Shown: positions 1-9,121, numbered from the stretch's first letter. The stretch is 64,000 nt of DNA from Mycobacterium colombiense (GCF_001665835.1 NZ_LZSX01000088.1:155178-219177), one strand, 5' to 3'. Notes: a model not told the origin generated them from the sequence alone. Numbers and translations: made by a program.

Positions 1-702
<702 letters not shown>

Positions 703-761
703 CTGCCGAGTCCGCAACTGGAGTGGTCGCCAGCACAGTGCCAGTCCGTAATACGTTGCCG

Positions 762-998
762 CTAGGCTTCTTCCAATGCCTCGCCAAGTGATTGAAGAAT
801 TTTGTTGTGCTGCGCTTTGACAAGCGTGTGACCCACCACCAACGCTGCGACGACGGGCCATTCCATCATCCCTAGTACGGCCATTGCACCGATGCCGGCA
901 TAGAACGCCAGATGTTCTAGCGCCGGTAGCGTCAGGCTGACATTCCAGGGTGACGGCGGCGAAACCGAATGCGTGCGCTGGACTCTCGCGTCGTTCAT
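762..998 (-). CDS. Small membrane protein coupled to the sigma factor gene
   Basis: A 78-residue protein with two hydrophobic stretches around residues 23-55 (FYAGIGAMAVLGMMEW and PVVAALVVGHTLV) and a charged C-terminus. Its ATG at 998 overlaps the TGA of the upstream sigma gene by one base (TGATG), so the two are probably translated together. The position is where a SigH-type sigma normally has its zinc anti-sigma factor, but this protein has no HxxxCxxC motif and no cysteine, so it is not an RsrA/RshA homologue. It could be a membrane anti-sigma partner or an unrelated envelope protein. Family not recognised. Confidence 0.7.
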   Translation of the reverse strand: MNDARVQRTHSVSPPSPWNVSLTLPALEHLAFYAGIGAMAVLGMMEWPVVAALVVGHTLVKAQHNKILQSLGEALEEA

Positions 999-1684
999 CA
1001 GGCCTGACCTACCGACCGGACCGGATGAACTCGATGCCTCGCGCCCGCGCCTTCCCCGACGTAGGTCGGTGCGTTGCACAATTGGCGACTCGGACTGGGG
1101 GCGGCATGGTTATCCGACGGGTCGAATAGTAAATCGCGCAACTGTTTTCGTCCGCGGTTGATCCTCGAACTGACGGTTCCTTGCTGGGTGCCCATCATGG
1201 CTGCGATCTCCTTGTAGGAGTATCCCGCGATGTCGGCAAAATAGACGGCCATGCGAAACTGCTCAGGCAGGCCCATCATCGCCGCCTTGAGGTTGGGGTT
1301 TGGCAGCATTTCGAGCGCCTGATCTTCGGCCGACCGCAGGCCCCCGGGCTCGCGTGGGGCACCGGCGACGAGCTGTCGATCAGTGATCTCACCAGTCGGA
1401 TATTGGGTGGGACGGCGCTTTTGCCTCCGATAGGTGTTGATGTAGGTGTTGGTCATGATCCGCCGCAGCCATGCATTGAGATTCGTTCCTGGTTCGAATG
1501 CCCGGAGACCGGCATAAGCGTTGAGCAAGGTTTCTTGCACCAGATCCTCCGCGTCCGTTCGATTGGAGGTCATCCGAAGAGCTTGCCGATAGAGAGGCTC
1601 AAGGAGCGGGATGACGGCGCTTTCAAATTGAGCGCTCAACAGGTTGTCTGGCACCTTTGTACATTCCCCGCGCACGCGACCCAC
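998..1684 (-). CDS. ECF sigma factor of the SigH/SigR (ECF12) type
   Basis: RNA polymerase sigma factor with region 2 (ALRMTSNRTDAEDLVQETLL followed by NLNAWLRRIMTNTYINTYR) and region 4 (FRMAVYFADIAGYSYKEIAA ... GTVSSRINRGRKQLRDLL). These match mycobacterial SigH closely, but the protein has an extra ~40-residue C-terminal tail. GTG at 1684 gives 228 residues; a GTG at 1654 with a GGGGA upstream is an alternative start. No cognate zinc anti-sigma gene follows; a small membrane protein does. A 42-base composite operator and a 55-codon leader ORF lie directly upstream, the leader stopping just before this start. Probably a paralogue of the housekeeping SigH dedicated to the local stress regulon. 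Confidence 0.9.
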   Translation of the reverse strand: MGRVRGECTKVPDNLLSAQFESAVIPLLEPLYRQALRMTSNRTDAEDLVQETLLNAYAGLRAFEPGTNLNAWLRRIMTNTYINTYRRQKRRPTQYPTGEITDRQLVAGAPREPGGLRSAEDQALEMLPNPNLKAAMMGLPEQFRMAVYFADIAGYSYKEIAAMMGTQQGTVSSRINRGRKQLRDLLFDPSDNHAAPSPSRQLCNAPTYVGEGAGARHRVHPVRSVGQA

Positions 1685-1685
1685 G

Positions 1686-1853
1686 CTATGTTCCTGTCAT
1701 CGTGAAAAGTATTGACTGCCCGTTCAAGTGCATTCCTTCCAGGGGGGTCGCCACCTGACGCAGCGATACCATAGGTGAGGTATTTGCTTGCTTCACCGAA
1801 CCTCCGCTTGCCATTCTTCGGCCAGCATCCACCGCCGCGGGGTGAGTGGTCAT
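1686..1853 (-). other. Leader ORF (MTTHP...) upstream of the sigma gene
   Basis: A 55-codon ORF whose ATG lies inside the composite operator (GTGATGACCACTCACCCC) and whose TAG is immediately before the sigma factor GTG. It begins MTTHPAAVDAGRRM, matching similar openings at 14011, 32469 and 34988. It may be a translated leader coupling sigma synthesis to translation, or a by-product of operator sequence. No ribosome binding site was identified; leaderless translation is possible. Confidence 0.35.
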
Positions 1854-1881
1854 CACCCGCCGAGGCAATTCATCCGGGTGA
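1840..1881 (-). promoter_or_regulatory. Composite operator, copy 1 (sigma gene)
   Basis: Read on the minus strand: TCACCCGGATGA, 23 bases, CTCACCC. One base of the palindrome differs from consensus. The internal GGGTGA pairs with TCACCC as GGGTGATGACCACTCACCC. It lies about 155-195 bases upstream of the sigma gene and is divergent from copy 2. Confidence 0.75.
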
Positions 1882-1958
1882 TGGCTCGCGCCACCAGTGT
1901 TCAAGTTGGCCGCTCGGGCTGTGGCAGTCGCCCGCGCACCACTGCTCGTGTTCAACTA

Positions 1959-2000
1959 TCACCCGGGTGAATGATGTGGGTGGGTGACGACAGTCCATCC
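1959..2000 (+). promoter_or_regulatory. Composite operator, copy 2 (copper-type protein gene)
   Basis: Perfect palindrome TCACCCGGGTGA at 1959-1970; the distal arm at 1994-2000 is degenerate (TCCATCC). A GTG at 1984 opens a 50-codon leader (VTTVHPP...) ending at 2136, 15 bases before the next gene. The His-Pro codons fall at the same offset from the palindrome as in the other copies. Confidence 0.7.
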
Positions 2001-2151
2001 CCCTTTGCGCGATGCTCTTAATGTCTACACCCGCGCAGCCGTGTTCTGTTGTGTAAGAAGCACAGCAGAGATTCACGGCCCCGAGCGTTACCTTGCGTGG
2101 AGAAGGCTAGGACAGAAGAGACAGCCATCGCCCTGAACGAGGACTACTACA

Positions 2152-2559
2152 GTGAGCGCCGCCAAGGAAATGTTGGAGACCTATCCACGAGATCTAGGTC
2201 GGATCGATAGAGCCAAGCTGGTCGCATGTATTGACGCCTGTATCGAATGCGACCAAGCCTGCACAGCATGTGCAGACGCCTGCCTGAGTGAAGACGACGT
2301 ATATCACTTAACCAAATGTATACGCACATGCCTTGACTGCTCGGATGTCTGCGCGACGACCGGCCGCGTCTTGTCCCGGCACACGGACTACGACGCCAAC
2401 TTGACTAGGACGGTGCTCCAAACGTGCGCCACCGCCTGTAAGACAAGCGCAGACGAGTGCGACAAACATGCGCCGAAACACGAGCATTGCCGGGTGTGCG
2501 CCGACGTCTGCCGTCGCTGTGAACGGGCCTGCCGTGACCTTGTCGAGGCGCTCGGCTGA
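2152..2559 (+). CDS. Cys-rich four-helix bundle copper-binding-type protein
   Basis: A 135-residue helical protein with cysteines spaced along the helices (CIDACIECDQACTACADAC, CIRTCLDCSDVC, CATACKTSADEC, CRVCADVCRRCERAC). This pattern is that of the DUF326/Csp family of four-helix bundles, which bind Cu(I) inside the bundle; ferredoxin-like annotations of the family are misleading because there is no iron-sulphur spacing. No signal peptide, so it should be a cytosolic metal store or thiol buffer. The start is GTG at 2152; the ribosome site is weak. It is followed 17 bases later by the LpdA-like gene and preceded by a composite operator. Confidence 0.88.
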   Translation: MSAAKEMLETYPRDLGRIDRAKLVACIDACIECDQACTACADACLSEDDVYHLTKCIRTCLDCSDVCATTGRVLSRHTDYDANLTRTVLQTCATACKTSADECDKHAPKHEHCRVCADVCRRCERACRDLVEALG

Positions 2560-2576
2560 GGCAGGCAAGCAGTTCC

Positions 2577-3992
2577 GTGACGACCCGAATCGTAATCCTC
2601 GGCGGCGGTCCGGCCGGTTATGAGGCAGCATTGGTCGCCGCCGGACGGGATCCCGCCGCGGCTCAGGTCACACTGGTCAACTCCGGCGGGGTCGGCGGTG
2701 CTGCTGTCCTCTGCGATTGCGTGCCGTCGAAAACCTTTATCGCCTCCACGGGGCTGCGCACCGAACTGCGACGGGCAACCCGCCTGGGTTTCGACATCGA
2801 CATCGACGACGCCAAGATCTCTCTTCCGGAAATCCACCAGCGGGTGAAGATGCTGGCTAGCGAGCAGTCGGCCGATATCACCGAGCAACTGCTCGACTCA
2901 GGTGTGGAGCTCGTGGCGGGCCGGGGCGAACTGGTTGATACGACTCCCGGCCTGGTACGTCACTGTGTCAAGGTGACCGCACGCGACGGCAGCTCCACGA
3001 TGCGCGAGGCCGATGTGGTATTGATCGCCACTGGGGCCAGCCCCCGGATCCTGCCGTCGGCGCGCCCCGACGGCCAGCGCATCCTGACCTGGCGCCAGCT
3101 CTATGAACTGAACTCGCTGCCCGAGCACCTTGTTGTGGTGGGAAGCGGTGTGACTGGTGCCGAATTCGCTAACGCTTACACGGAACTGGGTGCGGCGGTA
3201 ACAGTGGTGGCCAGCCGCGACCGGGTGTTGCCGTACGAGGACGCCGATGCTGCGTGGGTGCTGGAAGAGTCCTTCGCCGAACGCGGGGTCAAACTGGTCA
3301 AAAATGCCAGGGCACAATCGGTCAGGCGCACCGACGACGGGGTGCTGGTGATAATGACCGACGGCCGTACCGTCGAGGGCAGCCACGCATTGATGACAGT
3401 TGGGTCAGTTCCCAACACCGGCGGCCTGGGTCTACAACGCGTGGGCATCGACCTCGCACGTGGCAACTACATTGCTGTCGACCGTGTTTCACGCACATCG
3501 GTTCCGGGCATATACGCTGCGGGGGACTGCACCGGTGTTTTGCCGTTAGCCTCGGTTGCCGCGATGCAGGGCCGGATCGCGATGTATCACGCCCTGGGTG
3601 AAGCCGTTAATCCACTTCAGTTGCGCACCGTCGCGGCGACGGTGTTCACCCACCCCGAGGTTGCGGCGGTCGGCATCGGGCAGACCGCGATCGACAACGG
3701 CTCGGTCCAGGCTCGTGTCATCATCCTTCCGCTGAAAACCAATGCGCGGGCCAAGATGTCGGAGCTGACGCGGGGTTTCGTCAAACTATTTTGCCGGCAG
3801 GACAGCGGCGTGGTGATCGGTGGCGTGGTGGTCGCTCCGATCGCTTCGGAATTGATACTCCCGATCGCGATGGCTGTTCAAAACAGGATCACCGTCGACG
3901 ATTTGGCGCAGACGCTTGCGATCTATCCGTCGCTGTCCGGTTCGGTCACCGAGGCGGCCCGCCGGCTCATAGCCCGCGATGATCTGAACTGA
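2577..3992 (+). CDS. lpdA: LpdA-type NAD(P)H-quinone/disulphide reductase family flavoprotein
   Basis: A 471-residue class I pyridine nucleotide-disulphide oxidoreductase. The N-terminal FAD fold is RIVILGGGPAGYEAALVA, a CDCVPSKTFIASTGLRTEL segment follows, the second Rossmann fold is VVVGSGVTGAEFANAY, and the FAD-closing motif is GIYAAGDCTG. It is very close to mycobacterial LpdA (Rv3303c), which is a quinone reductase rather than a true lipoamide dehydrogenase and lacks the usual CxxxxC pair; here too there is only CDC. GTG start at 2577, 17 bases after the Cys-rich gene, so the two probably form an operon. This may be a second copy, as lpdA is normally in another locus. Confidence 0.9.
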   Translation: MTTRIVILGGGPAGYEAALVAAGRDPAAAQVTLVNSGGVGGAAVLCDCVPSKTFIASTGLRTELRRATRLGFDIDIDDAKISLPEIHQRVKMLASEQSADITEQLLDSGVELVAGRGELVDTTPGLVRHCVKVTARDGSSTMREADVVLIATGASPRILPSARPDGQRILTWRQLYELNSLPEHLVVVGSGVTGAEFANAYTELGAAVTVVASRDRVLPYEDADAAWVLEESFAERGVKLVKNARAQSVRRTDDGVLVIMTDGRTVEGSHALMTVGSVPNTGGLGLQRVGIDLARGNYIAVDRVSRTSVPGIYAAGDCTGVLPLASVAAMQGRIAMYHALGEAVNPLQLRTVAATVFTHPEVAAVGIGQTAIDNGSVQARVIILPLKTNARAKMSELTRGFVKLFCRQDSGVVIGGVVVAPIASELILPIAMAVQNRITVDDLAQTLAIYPSLSGSVTEAARRLIARDDLN

Positions 3993-4088
3993 TGCACGGA
4001 CTAATTGGGCCGGCGGTTCCTTGAAGTGAGCGCGTCAGTCAGTTGCTCGGGCAGTCCATCCGGGGCGGCGGTCGCAGCTTGAGCGTTA

Positions 4089-4130
4089 TCACCCGGGTGA
4101 ATCGTGATGAGGGGTGATGACAGGTGGACC
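4089..4130 (+). promoter_or_regulatory. Composite operator, copy 3 (NDH-2-like operon)
   Basis: Palindrome TCACCCGGGTGA at 4089-4100 and GGGGTGATGAC at 4111-4121; the distal CTCACCC arm is lost. An ATG at 4117 opens a 23-codon ORF (MTGGPESGD...) ending at 4188. The element occupies the 300-base gap 3993-4293, where I see no other gene. Confidence 0.75.
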
Positions 4131-4293
4131 TGAGTCGGGCGATGCTCACTATCTGATCCCGATGTCCGAGCTGGCTACAGCCGTCTAGCACGCCGCAGTC
4201 CAGGACGCCGTGGTCACCAATGAACACCACGGCCTCGTGCGATTAATCCGCGAACCTCATGTGGATACCCGAATACCAAACAGGAGAAGAAAT

Positions 4294-5661
4294 ATGAACG
4301 CGGTCCCACTTCACCGTCAACCGGAGAAGGAGGAACCGGCCACCTCGGTTGTGATCGTCGGGAGCGGGTTCGCCGCTTTCGAATGCGCGCGCGGACTGGC
4401 AAGACGGTTAAACAGGGCGCGCGCCTCGGATGTGAGGGTGACCATTGTTTCGCCGGTCGATTACATGCAGTACTCGCCATTGCTGGCTGATGTTGCCGGT
4501 GGGCTGGTCGACCCGCGGTTTGTCTGTGTTCCGCTGGCCGGAACGCTCAAGGGCGTGCAGGCGGTCCGCGGCCGAGTCGACCAGGTTGACTTCGATAGGC
4601 AGAGGCTCTCGTTCACCGATCCGGAGGGTCGGGTAGGGACGCTATCGTGGGATCGGCTGGTCTTGACACCAGGCTCGGTGACCCGCCTGTTCGATACGCC
4701 CGGTTTGGCCACCCACGCGCACGGGCTGAAGTCGACCGCCGAGGCGCTGTATCTGCGTGATCATGTGATCGAACAGTTCGAACTGGCCCACGTCGACGAA
4801 AACGAGGCCCGCGCAGCCGCGCGGCGCACGATTGTCGTTGTCGGGGCCTCGTATTCCGGTTCCGAATTGACCGCGCAGCTGCGCGCACTCGCCGACGCAG
4901 CGGCGAAGCAGATGGGCTTCGATCGGGCCTCGGTGCGATTTGTGCTGCTGGACCTGGCCGACCACGTCATGCCCGAGGTGGGGCAGAGGCTCGGCGACGC
5001 GGCGATGCGTGTGCTGCGCTCTCGCGGAATCGATGTGCGGTTGGGCACCACCCTGAAGGAGGTTCACGCCGACCATGTTGTGCTCACCGATGATTCGCGC
5101 ATCGACACTTGCACGGTAGCGTGGGTGGCTGGCGTGACCCCGTCACCGCTGATCGCCACACTGGGATTGGAAACAGAGCGGGGCCGGCTGACGGTACAGG
5201 CCGATTTGCAGGTGCCAGGTCACCCCGAAGTGTTCGCCGGGGGCGACGCCGCCGCCGTTCCGGACCTAACCCAGCCGGGCAAGATCGCACCGCCCACCGC
5301 CCAGCACGCGACCCGACAAGGTAAGACTTTGGCCCGCAACGTCGCCGCAAGTCTCGGGTACGGCGAGCGGAAAAACTACCGGCACAGCGACAAAGGTTTG
5401 GTCGTCGACTTGGGTCCGCGCTACGCCGTCGCCAACCCGCTAGGCGTGCACCTATCGGGCTATCCCGCGAAGCTCATCGCCCGCGCCTACCACCTCTACG
5501 CGCTTCCCCGGCTCGTCAACCGCTGGGCGGTCGCACTTGCATATCTCACCGACGTCTTCTTCCCCCGCACGGTGTTGTCAATGGGATTCGTTTGCGGTGC
5601 CCACGCCCAATTCACGGCCAGCGAAGTCTTCCAGCTACCAAAGGCGGCAGGGGCAGAATGA
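4294..5661 (+). CDS. Type II NADH dehydrogenase-like FAD oxidoreductase
   Basis: A 455-residue flavoprotein of the NDH-2/sulphide-quinone reductase family. It has FAD-binding VVIVGSGFAAFECARGLARR at the N-terminus, an NAD-binding fold IVVVGASYSGSELTAQL near residue 185, and the flavin motif VFAGGDAAAVPDLTQPGKIA before a C-terminal membrane-associating region. Such enzymes pass electrons from NAD(P)H to quinone without pumping protons. I chose ATG 4294 because AGGAGAAG precedes it; an in-frame GTG at 4210 would add 28 unsupported residues. The TGA overlaps the next ATG (ATGA at 5658). First gene of a run that continues to 8470. Confidence 0.88.
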   Translation: MNAVPLHRQPEKEEPATSVVIVGSGFAAFECARGLARRLNRARASDVRVTIVSPVDYMQYSPLLADVAGGLVDPRFVCVPLAGTLKGVQAVRGRVDQVDFDRQRLSFTDPEGRVGTLSWDRLVLTPGSVTRLFDTPGLATHAHGLKSTAEALYLRDHVIEQFELAHVDENEARAAARRTIVVVGASYSGSELTAQLRALADAAAKQMGFDRASVRFVLLDLADHVMPEVGQRLGDAAMRVLRSRGIDVRLGTTLKEVHADHVVLTDDSRIDTCTVAWVAGVTPSPLIATLGLETERGRLTVQADLQVPGHPEVFAGGDAAAVPDLTQPGKIAPPTAQHATRQGKTLARNVAASLGYGERKNYRHSDKGLVVDLGPRYAVANPLGVHLSGYPAKLIARAYHLYALPRLVNRWAVALAYLTDVFFPRTVLSMGFVCGAHAQFTASEVFQLPKAAGAE

Positions 5662-6257
5662 GTATCGTCAACAAAGGCTTTCGGGGCCGCCGCGTCGAAT
5701 CGGCCCTCGAGCTGCCGCCCGGTCAACATCTGACCGCGGACTTCCCTGTCCTGCAAGCAGGGCCGACTCCGCGGATCGATCTCGATGACTGGCGATTCAC
5801 CATTCACGACGAGCTCGGCACCCAACACGAGTGGACCTGGAGCCAGCTCAAGCTCCTGCCCAGCGAGCGGCTCGAGGTGGACATTCACTGCGTCACCACC
5901 TGGTCGAAGCTGAATACCAAGTGGGAAGGCGTTTCTCTGGACACACTTTTCGAATCGATCGACACCGCTGCCGGATTCGCACTGGTCGGTTCTTACGGCG
6001 GCTACACCACCAATCTTCCGTTGGGCGACCTTCTCGGTGGGAAGGCTTGGATCGTCTACGCGTACCAGGGTGCACCGCTTACCGCGGTGCACGGCGGCCC
6101 GGCGCGGCTGCTGGTGCCGCACCTGTATTTCTGGAAGTCCGCGAAGTGGGTTAGATCCATTCAGCTACGCGACAGCGATGCACCTGGATTCTGGGAACGG
6201 TTGGGCTACCACAACTACGGGGACCCGTGGCGAGAACAACGCTATGCCGGGGATTGA
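5658..6257 (+). CDS. Molybdopterin-dependent oxidoreductase (YedY/sulphite oxidase-like)
   Basis: A 199-residue protein matching the molybdopterin-binding core of the sulphite oxidase/YedY family. HCVTTWSKL contains the cysteine that normally coordinates molybdenum, and GGYTTNLPL, HGGPARLLVPHLYFWKSAKWV and GFWERLGYHNYGDPW are typical later motifs. No signal peptide or dimerisation domain, so it is a minimal cytosolic form. It overlaps the previous gene by 4 bases and the next by 14. The following FNR-like reductase is the likely electron partner. A truncated paralogue lies at 31102-31317. Confidence 0.9.
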   Translation: MSIVNKGFRGRRVESALELPPGQHLTADFPVLQAGPTPRIDLDDWRFTIHDELGTQHEWTWSQLKLLPSERLEVDIHCVTTWSKLNTKWEGVSLDTLFESIDTAAGFALVGSYGGYTTNLPLGDLLGGKAWIVYAYQGAPLTAVHGGPARLLVPHLYFWKSAKWVRSIQLRDSDAPGFWERLGYHNYGDPWREQRYAGD

Positions 6258-6999
6258 CGACGGCTGCGACATGGAACCGAAGTTGCGCTGGCGGGTCGCG
6301 CGCGTAGTGGACTCTGAACCCGAGACCGAGTCTGCGCAAACGATCGGGCTGAACGTGCCGGGCTGGGGCGGCCACTTGGCCGGCCAGCACATCGATCTCA
6401 AGCTGACCGCTGAGGACGGGTACAGCGCGCAACGCAGCTACTCACTGGGCAGACCGGTCGACGGCGAGCGCATAGAACTCACCGTGCAGCGGACCGACGA
6501 CGGGGAGGTCTCGCCCTACCTCGTCGGGCTTGCCGCCGGCGACGAGATCGAACTCCGCGGACCCATCGGCGGCTGGTTCGTCTGGCGCCCGGACGAGGAG
6601 GCTCGGGTTCTGCTCGTCGGCGGCGGGTCGGGGATCGTGCCGTTGATGGCCATGCTGCGACAGCGGATAGTGGCGGGCAGCGCCGACTTTCGGCTGGTCT
6701 ATTCGGTGCGCAGTCCCGCCGATGTGTATTACGCCCAAGAGTTGGGCGAGCTCGAGCGCGAATGTGGCTGGCTGCAGGTCGCGCTGGTCTACACCCGCGC
6801 GGCCGCATCACAAACCGCTCGGCCGCCCGGTCGGGTCGGCTCCTCTGACCTCGCGCCGACCGGGTGGATCCCCGACCGTCGCACACGCGTCTACGTTTGC
6901 GGTCCAACAGGATTTGTGGAATCGGTGACCGCGAAGCTGATCGAGCAGGGGCATCAGCCGTCAGCCATCCGCACCGAGCGGTTCGGACCGAGCAACTAA
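6244..6999 (+). CDS. FNR-type FAD/NAD(P)-binding oxidoreductase
   Basis: A single-component ferredoxin-NADP reductase-like protein. Motifs in order: RSYSLGR for FAD binding, VLLVGGGSGIVPLMAML for the nicotinamide-binding fold, and YVCGPTGFVESV near the C-terminus. There is no 2Fe-2S domain. ATG 6244 overlaps the end of the molybdopterin gene; ATG 6271 (MEPKLRWRV) is an equally reasonable start. Gene order suggests that it transfers electrons between NAD(P)H and the preceding molybdoenzyme. Confidence 0.9.
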   Translation: MPGIDDGCDMEPKLRWRVARVVDSEPETESAQTIGLNVPGWGGHLAGQHIDLKLTAEDGYSAQRSYSLGRPVDGERIELTVQRTDDGEVSPYLVGLAAGDEIELRGPIGGWFVWRPDEEARVLLVGGGSGIVPLMAMLRQRIVAGSADFRLVYSVRSPADVYYAQELGELERECGWLQVALVYTRAAASQTARPPGRVGSSDLAPTGWIPDRRTRVYVCGPTGFVESVTAKLIEQGHQPSAIRTERFGPSN

Positions 7000-7013
7000 T
7001 CCAGGAACGAGGA

Positions 7014-7289
7014 ATGATGAGCGAACCACTGCACGTCGACGGTAACGCGGCCGCCGGTGCCTTCGCGGAAGTGCTGGGATTCGATGTGACCACCGCGATG
7101 TTGACCTGCGGGAAATGTTGTCGCGCCCGAGCTTTCGCCGAAAGTCACGTCTATCACCGCGGGCCCGGCATCGTGGTGCGCTGCGCGTGCTGCGGAGACG
7201 TCCTGGCCCGGCTGGTGCACACGCCCACCGATGTGTGGCTCGACTTCCGCGGCGCCCAGTCCTGGCGTGTCCCGATCTCCGCCCGCTGA
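7014..7289 (+). CDS. DUF6510-type small Zn-ribbon-like protein
   Basis: A 91-residue protein with CGKC and CACC pairs about 30 residues apart (LTCGKCCRARAF and VVRCACCGDVLARL), consistent with a zinc ribbon. These proteins accompany molybdopterin oxidoreductase and FNR-like genes in actinobacteria; function unknown. ATG 7014 (or 7017) follows GGAACGAGGA. Its TGA overlaps the next start by one base (TGATG at 7287-7291), so it belongs to the same operon. Confidence 0.8.
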   Translation: MMSEPLHVDGNAAAGAFAEVLGFDVTTAMLTCGKCCRARAFAESHVYHRGPGIVVRCACCGDVLARLVHTPTDVWLDFRGAQSWRVPISAR

Positions 7290-7939
7290 TGGAGTCCCTC
7301 GACGCGCTCGCCGGTCGCGTACGCACCGCCGACATCGTGGACGCCATGGGGCGAGGGCACCAACATCGGTGTCATCTCCTCGACTTGGTGAGTCCGACAC
7401 CCGGCCGCCGGTTGTTTGGCCCTGCCGTGACCATCTCCTATTTCCCGGCGTGCCGGGCCGCTCTGCCCGCCGAGCGCTACAACTTCAAGAGGTTGTTCTA
7501 CGACGCCATCGAAGGCGGCGCCGACGGGCACGTGCTGGTCTTGGCCAGCAACGGCTATACCGATGCGTCACTGGGCGGTGCGACAAAGCTGTCGCGTGTC
7601 CGAAACCATCGGCTCGCCGGCATTCTCGCGGACGGGCGGCTGCGTGACTTCGCCGAGCTCGAACTCTACGATCTCGCCATCTATTGCCGAGGCGAAACAA
7701 CGCGGTGGGGCGGCGACGTCGTCACCCCGTACGAGGCGAACCGTCCGGTCGTGGTCGCCGGGGTGGCGGTCCGTCCCGGCGACTACGTCTTCGCAGACGT
7801 CTCCGGCGCCGCCGTCATACCCGCGGGCGACGTGCGCGCCGTACTACGCACCGCCAACCAAGTCGCGGTAGAGGACGCGGAGGCCATAGCCACCATCCGA
7901 GGCGAAACCCCAACCACACCGGGAGGCAATGAGAACTGA
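7289..7939 (+). CDS. RraA-like family protein (aldolase / RNase E regulator fold)
   Basis: A 216-residue protein with the RraA fold signature: GPAVTISYFP, GGATKLSRVRNHRLAGILAD followed by GRLRDFAELE, and VFADVSGAAVIPAGDV. Family members act as HMG/CHA aldolases, and RraA itself regulates RNase E; mycobacterial members of this operon type are uncharacterised. It starts at ATG 7289 inside the preceding stop. Its C-terminal stretch EAIATIRGETP is duplicated in the chimeric acetyltransferase at 12450-13208, showing that a second RraA gene once existed. Confidence 0.83.
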   Translation: MESLDALAGRVRTADIVDAMGRGHQHRCHLLDLVSPTPGRRLFGPAVTISYFPACRAALPAERYNFKRLFYDAIEGGADGHVLVLASNGYTDASLGGATKLSRVRNHRLAGILADGRLRDFAELELYDLAIYCRGETTRWGGDVVTPYEANRPVVVAGVAVRPGDYVFADVSGAAVIPAGDVRAVLRTANQVAVEDAEAIATIRGETPTTPGGNEN

Positions 7940-8053
7940 CGGGCCTGCCGCTGGCGCACCCAGCTTTTGCGCCCTCCGCGACCGCGCTTCTCGGACAACG
8001 CATCAATCGCAACAACCATGGTCTAACAATCAACGACGAGAGGAACCCCCCGC

Positions 8054-8470
8054 ATGGACAAGATCGAATTCTTCGACACCCCCGGATACGGCGAGATCGC
8101 CCGCACCCGCAACAACTACCGGCAAGCCCTACGCATGGGCGATCGCATCGAGATCTCCGGCCAAGGCGGCTGGGACGCGGACTTCACCTTGACGGCCACA
8201 TCCCTGGAGGAGGAGATCGTCAAGGCGTGCGACAACGTGGAAAAGACCCTCGCCGAGGCGGGCGCCGGCTGGCGCGACGTCGTGAACATCCACTCCTACC
8301 ACGTCCCTACGGCCGATGATTCCATTGGTAATGAACACATGTCGGTGATGGTGGACCAGTTCCGCAAGAGGTTCGGCAAAAGTCTGCCGCTATGGACCGC
8401 GTTGGGCGTCGAGGCGCTCGCATTGCCGGGCCAGCGCATCGAGATCGAGGTCGTCGCCATCGTCCAGTAA
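8054..8470 (+). CDS. RidA/YjgF family protein
   Basis: A 138-residue RidA-family trimeric protein (EISGQGGWDADFT, LAEAGAGWRDVVNIHSYH, LPLWTALGVEALALPGQRIE). RidA deaminates reactive enamine/imine intermediates; some paralogues are chaperones under chlorine stress. The canonical arginine before the substrate pocket is replaced around VEALALPGQRIEIEV, so substrate cannot be assigned. A good ribosome site (GAGAGGAACC) precedes ATG 8054. Last gene of the plus-strand run; a second family member is at 39792. Confidence 0.88.
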   Translation: MDKIEFFDTPGYGEIARTRNNYRQALRMGDRIEISGQGGWDADFTLTATSLEEEIVKACDNVEKTLAEAGAGWRDVVNIHSYHVPTADDSIGNEHMSVMVDQFRKRFGKSLPLWTALGVEALALPGQRIEIEVVAIVQ

Positions 8471-8629
8471 GCCCGACCAAGCTGCCCCGCCGCGCCCCTC
8501 TCAGGTGAATTGGGTTGATTGACAATGGTTATCGCCGTCTACACATGATGATTACCTGATCCCGTACCGGACCGGACGGCGGCAAAAGGCCGCAAAAGTC
8601 GATGACTCATCCCTGAAACGGAGGCACCC

Positions 8630-9121
8630 GTGGACCGAATACTTCATGTCCTGATCGGAGACCCGACCGGTGCCGTCGATGCCGCCATCAAAACCTCGGC
8701 GCTGTTCCTCACGGCTGCGATGCTCTTTCGCTTCATGGAGCGCCGCACCCTCGCCGAATTCGCTCCCTTCGACTGGATCGCGGCGGTCGCCGCCGGAGCC
8801 ATCGTCGGTCGGGCTGCTACCGCCACCGATACCTCGTGGCTCAACGCAACCGCGGCGCTCATTTGTCTTCTCGTCACCCACGCGGTACTAGCCAGATTGC
8901 GGTTCATTCCGGCGATTCGGCGTTTCATCGATCCGCCTCTGAAAGTGCTGATCCGCAACGGACACGTCGACCGACGCAACCTGCGTCGGTGCGGACTAAC
9001 CATTGCCGATCTCGAAGCTGTGCTACGACAGCACGGACACGAAAGCTCCGATCGTATTCACCTCGCGGTCTTCGAAGCCAAAGGCGCGATTTCCGTTCTG
9101 TTAATGAATGGGAGCGGGTGA
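8630..9121 (+). CDS. DUF421 (YetF-type) membrane protein
   Basis: A 163-residue protein with three predicted membrane segments in the first ~95 residues (KTSALFLTAAMLFRF, FDWIAAVAAGAIVGRA, TAALICLLVTHAVL) followed by the cytosolic DUF421 domain (PPLKVLIRNGHVDRRNLRRC). DUF421 proteins occur in stress and spore-related contexts; function unknown. GTG 8630 is chosen because CGGAGGCACCC is just upstream. No composite operator is visible in the 160-base gap before it. Confidence 0.82.
   Translation: MDRILHVLIGDPTGAVDAAIKTSALFLTAAMLFRFMERRTLAEFAPFDWIAAVAAGAIVGRAATATDTSWLNATAALICLLVTHAVLARLRFIPAIRRFIDPPLKVLIRNGHVDRRNLRRCGLTIADLEAVLRQHGHESSDRIHLAVFEAKGAISVLLMNGSG

Noticed and set aside
1959..1970. 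DosR box or SigH promoter as the explanation of the TCACCCGGGTGA palindrome
   Set aside because: The sequence does not match the known DosR palindrome (GGGACT-type half-sites) or the GGAAC/GTT SigH promoter.
2152..2559. Ferredoxin-like iron-sulphur protein
   Set aside because: Cysteine spacing follows amphipathic helices (CxxxC) rather than CxxCxxC cluster motifs; the four-helix copper-binding family fits better.
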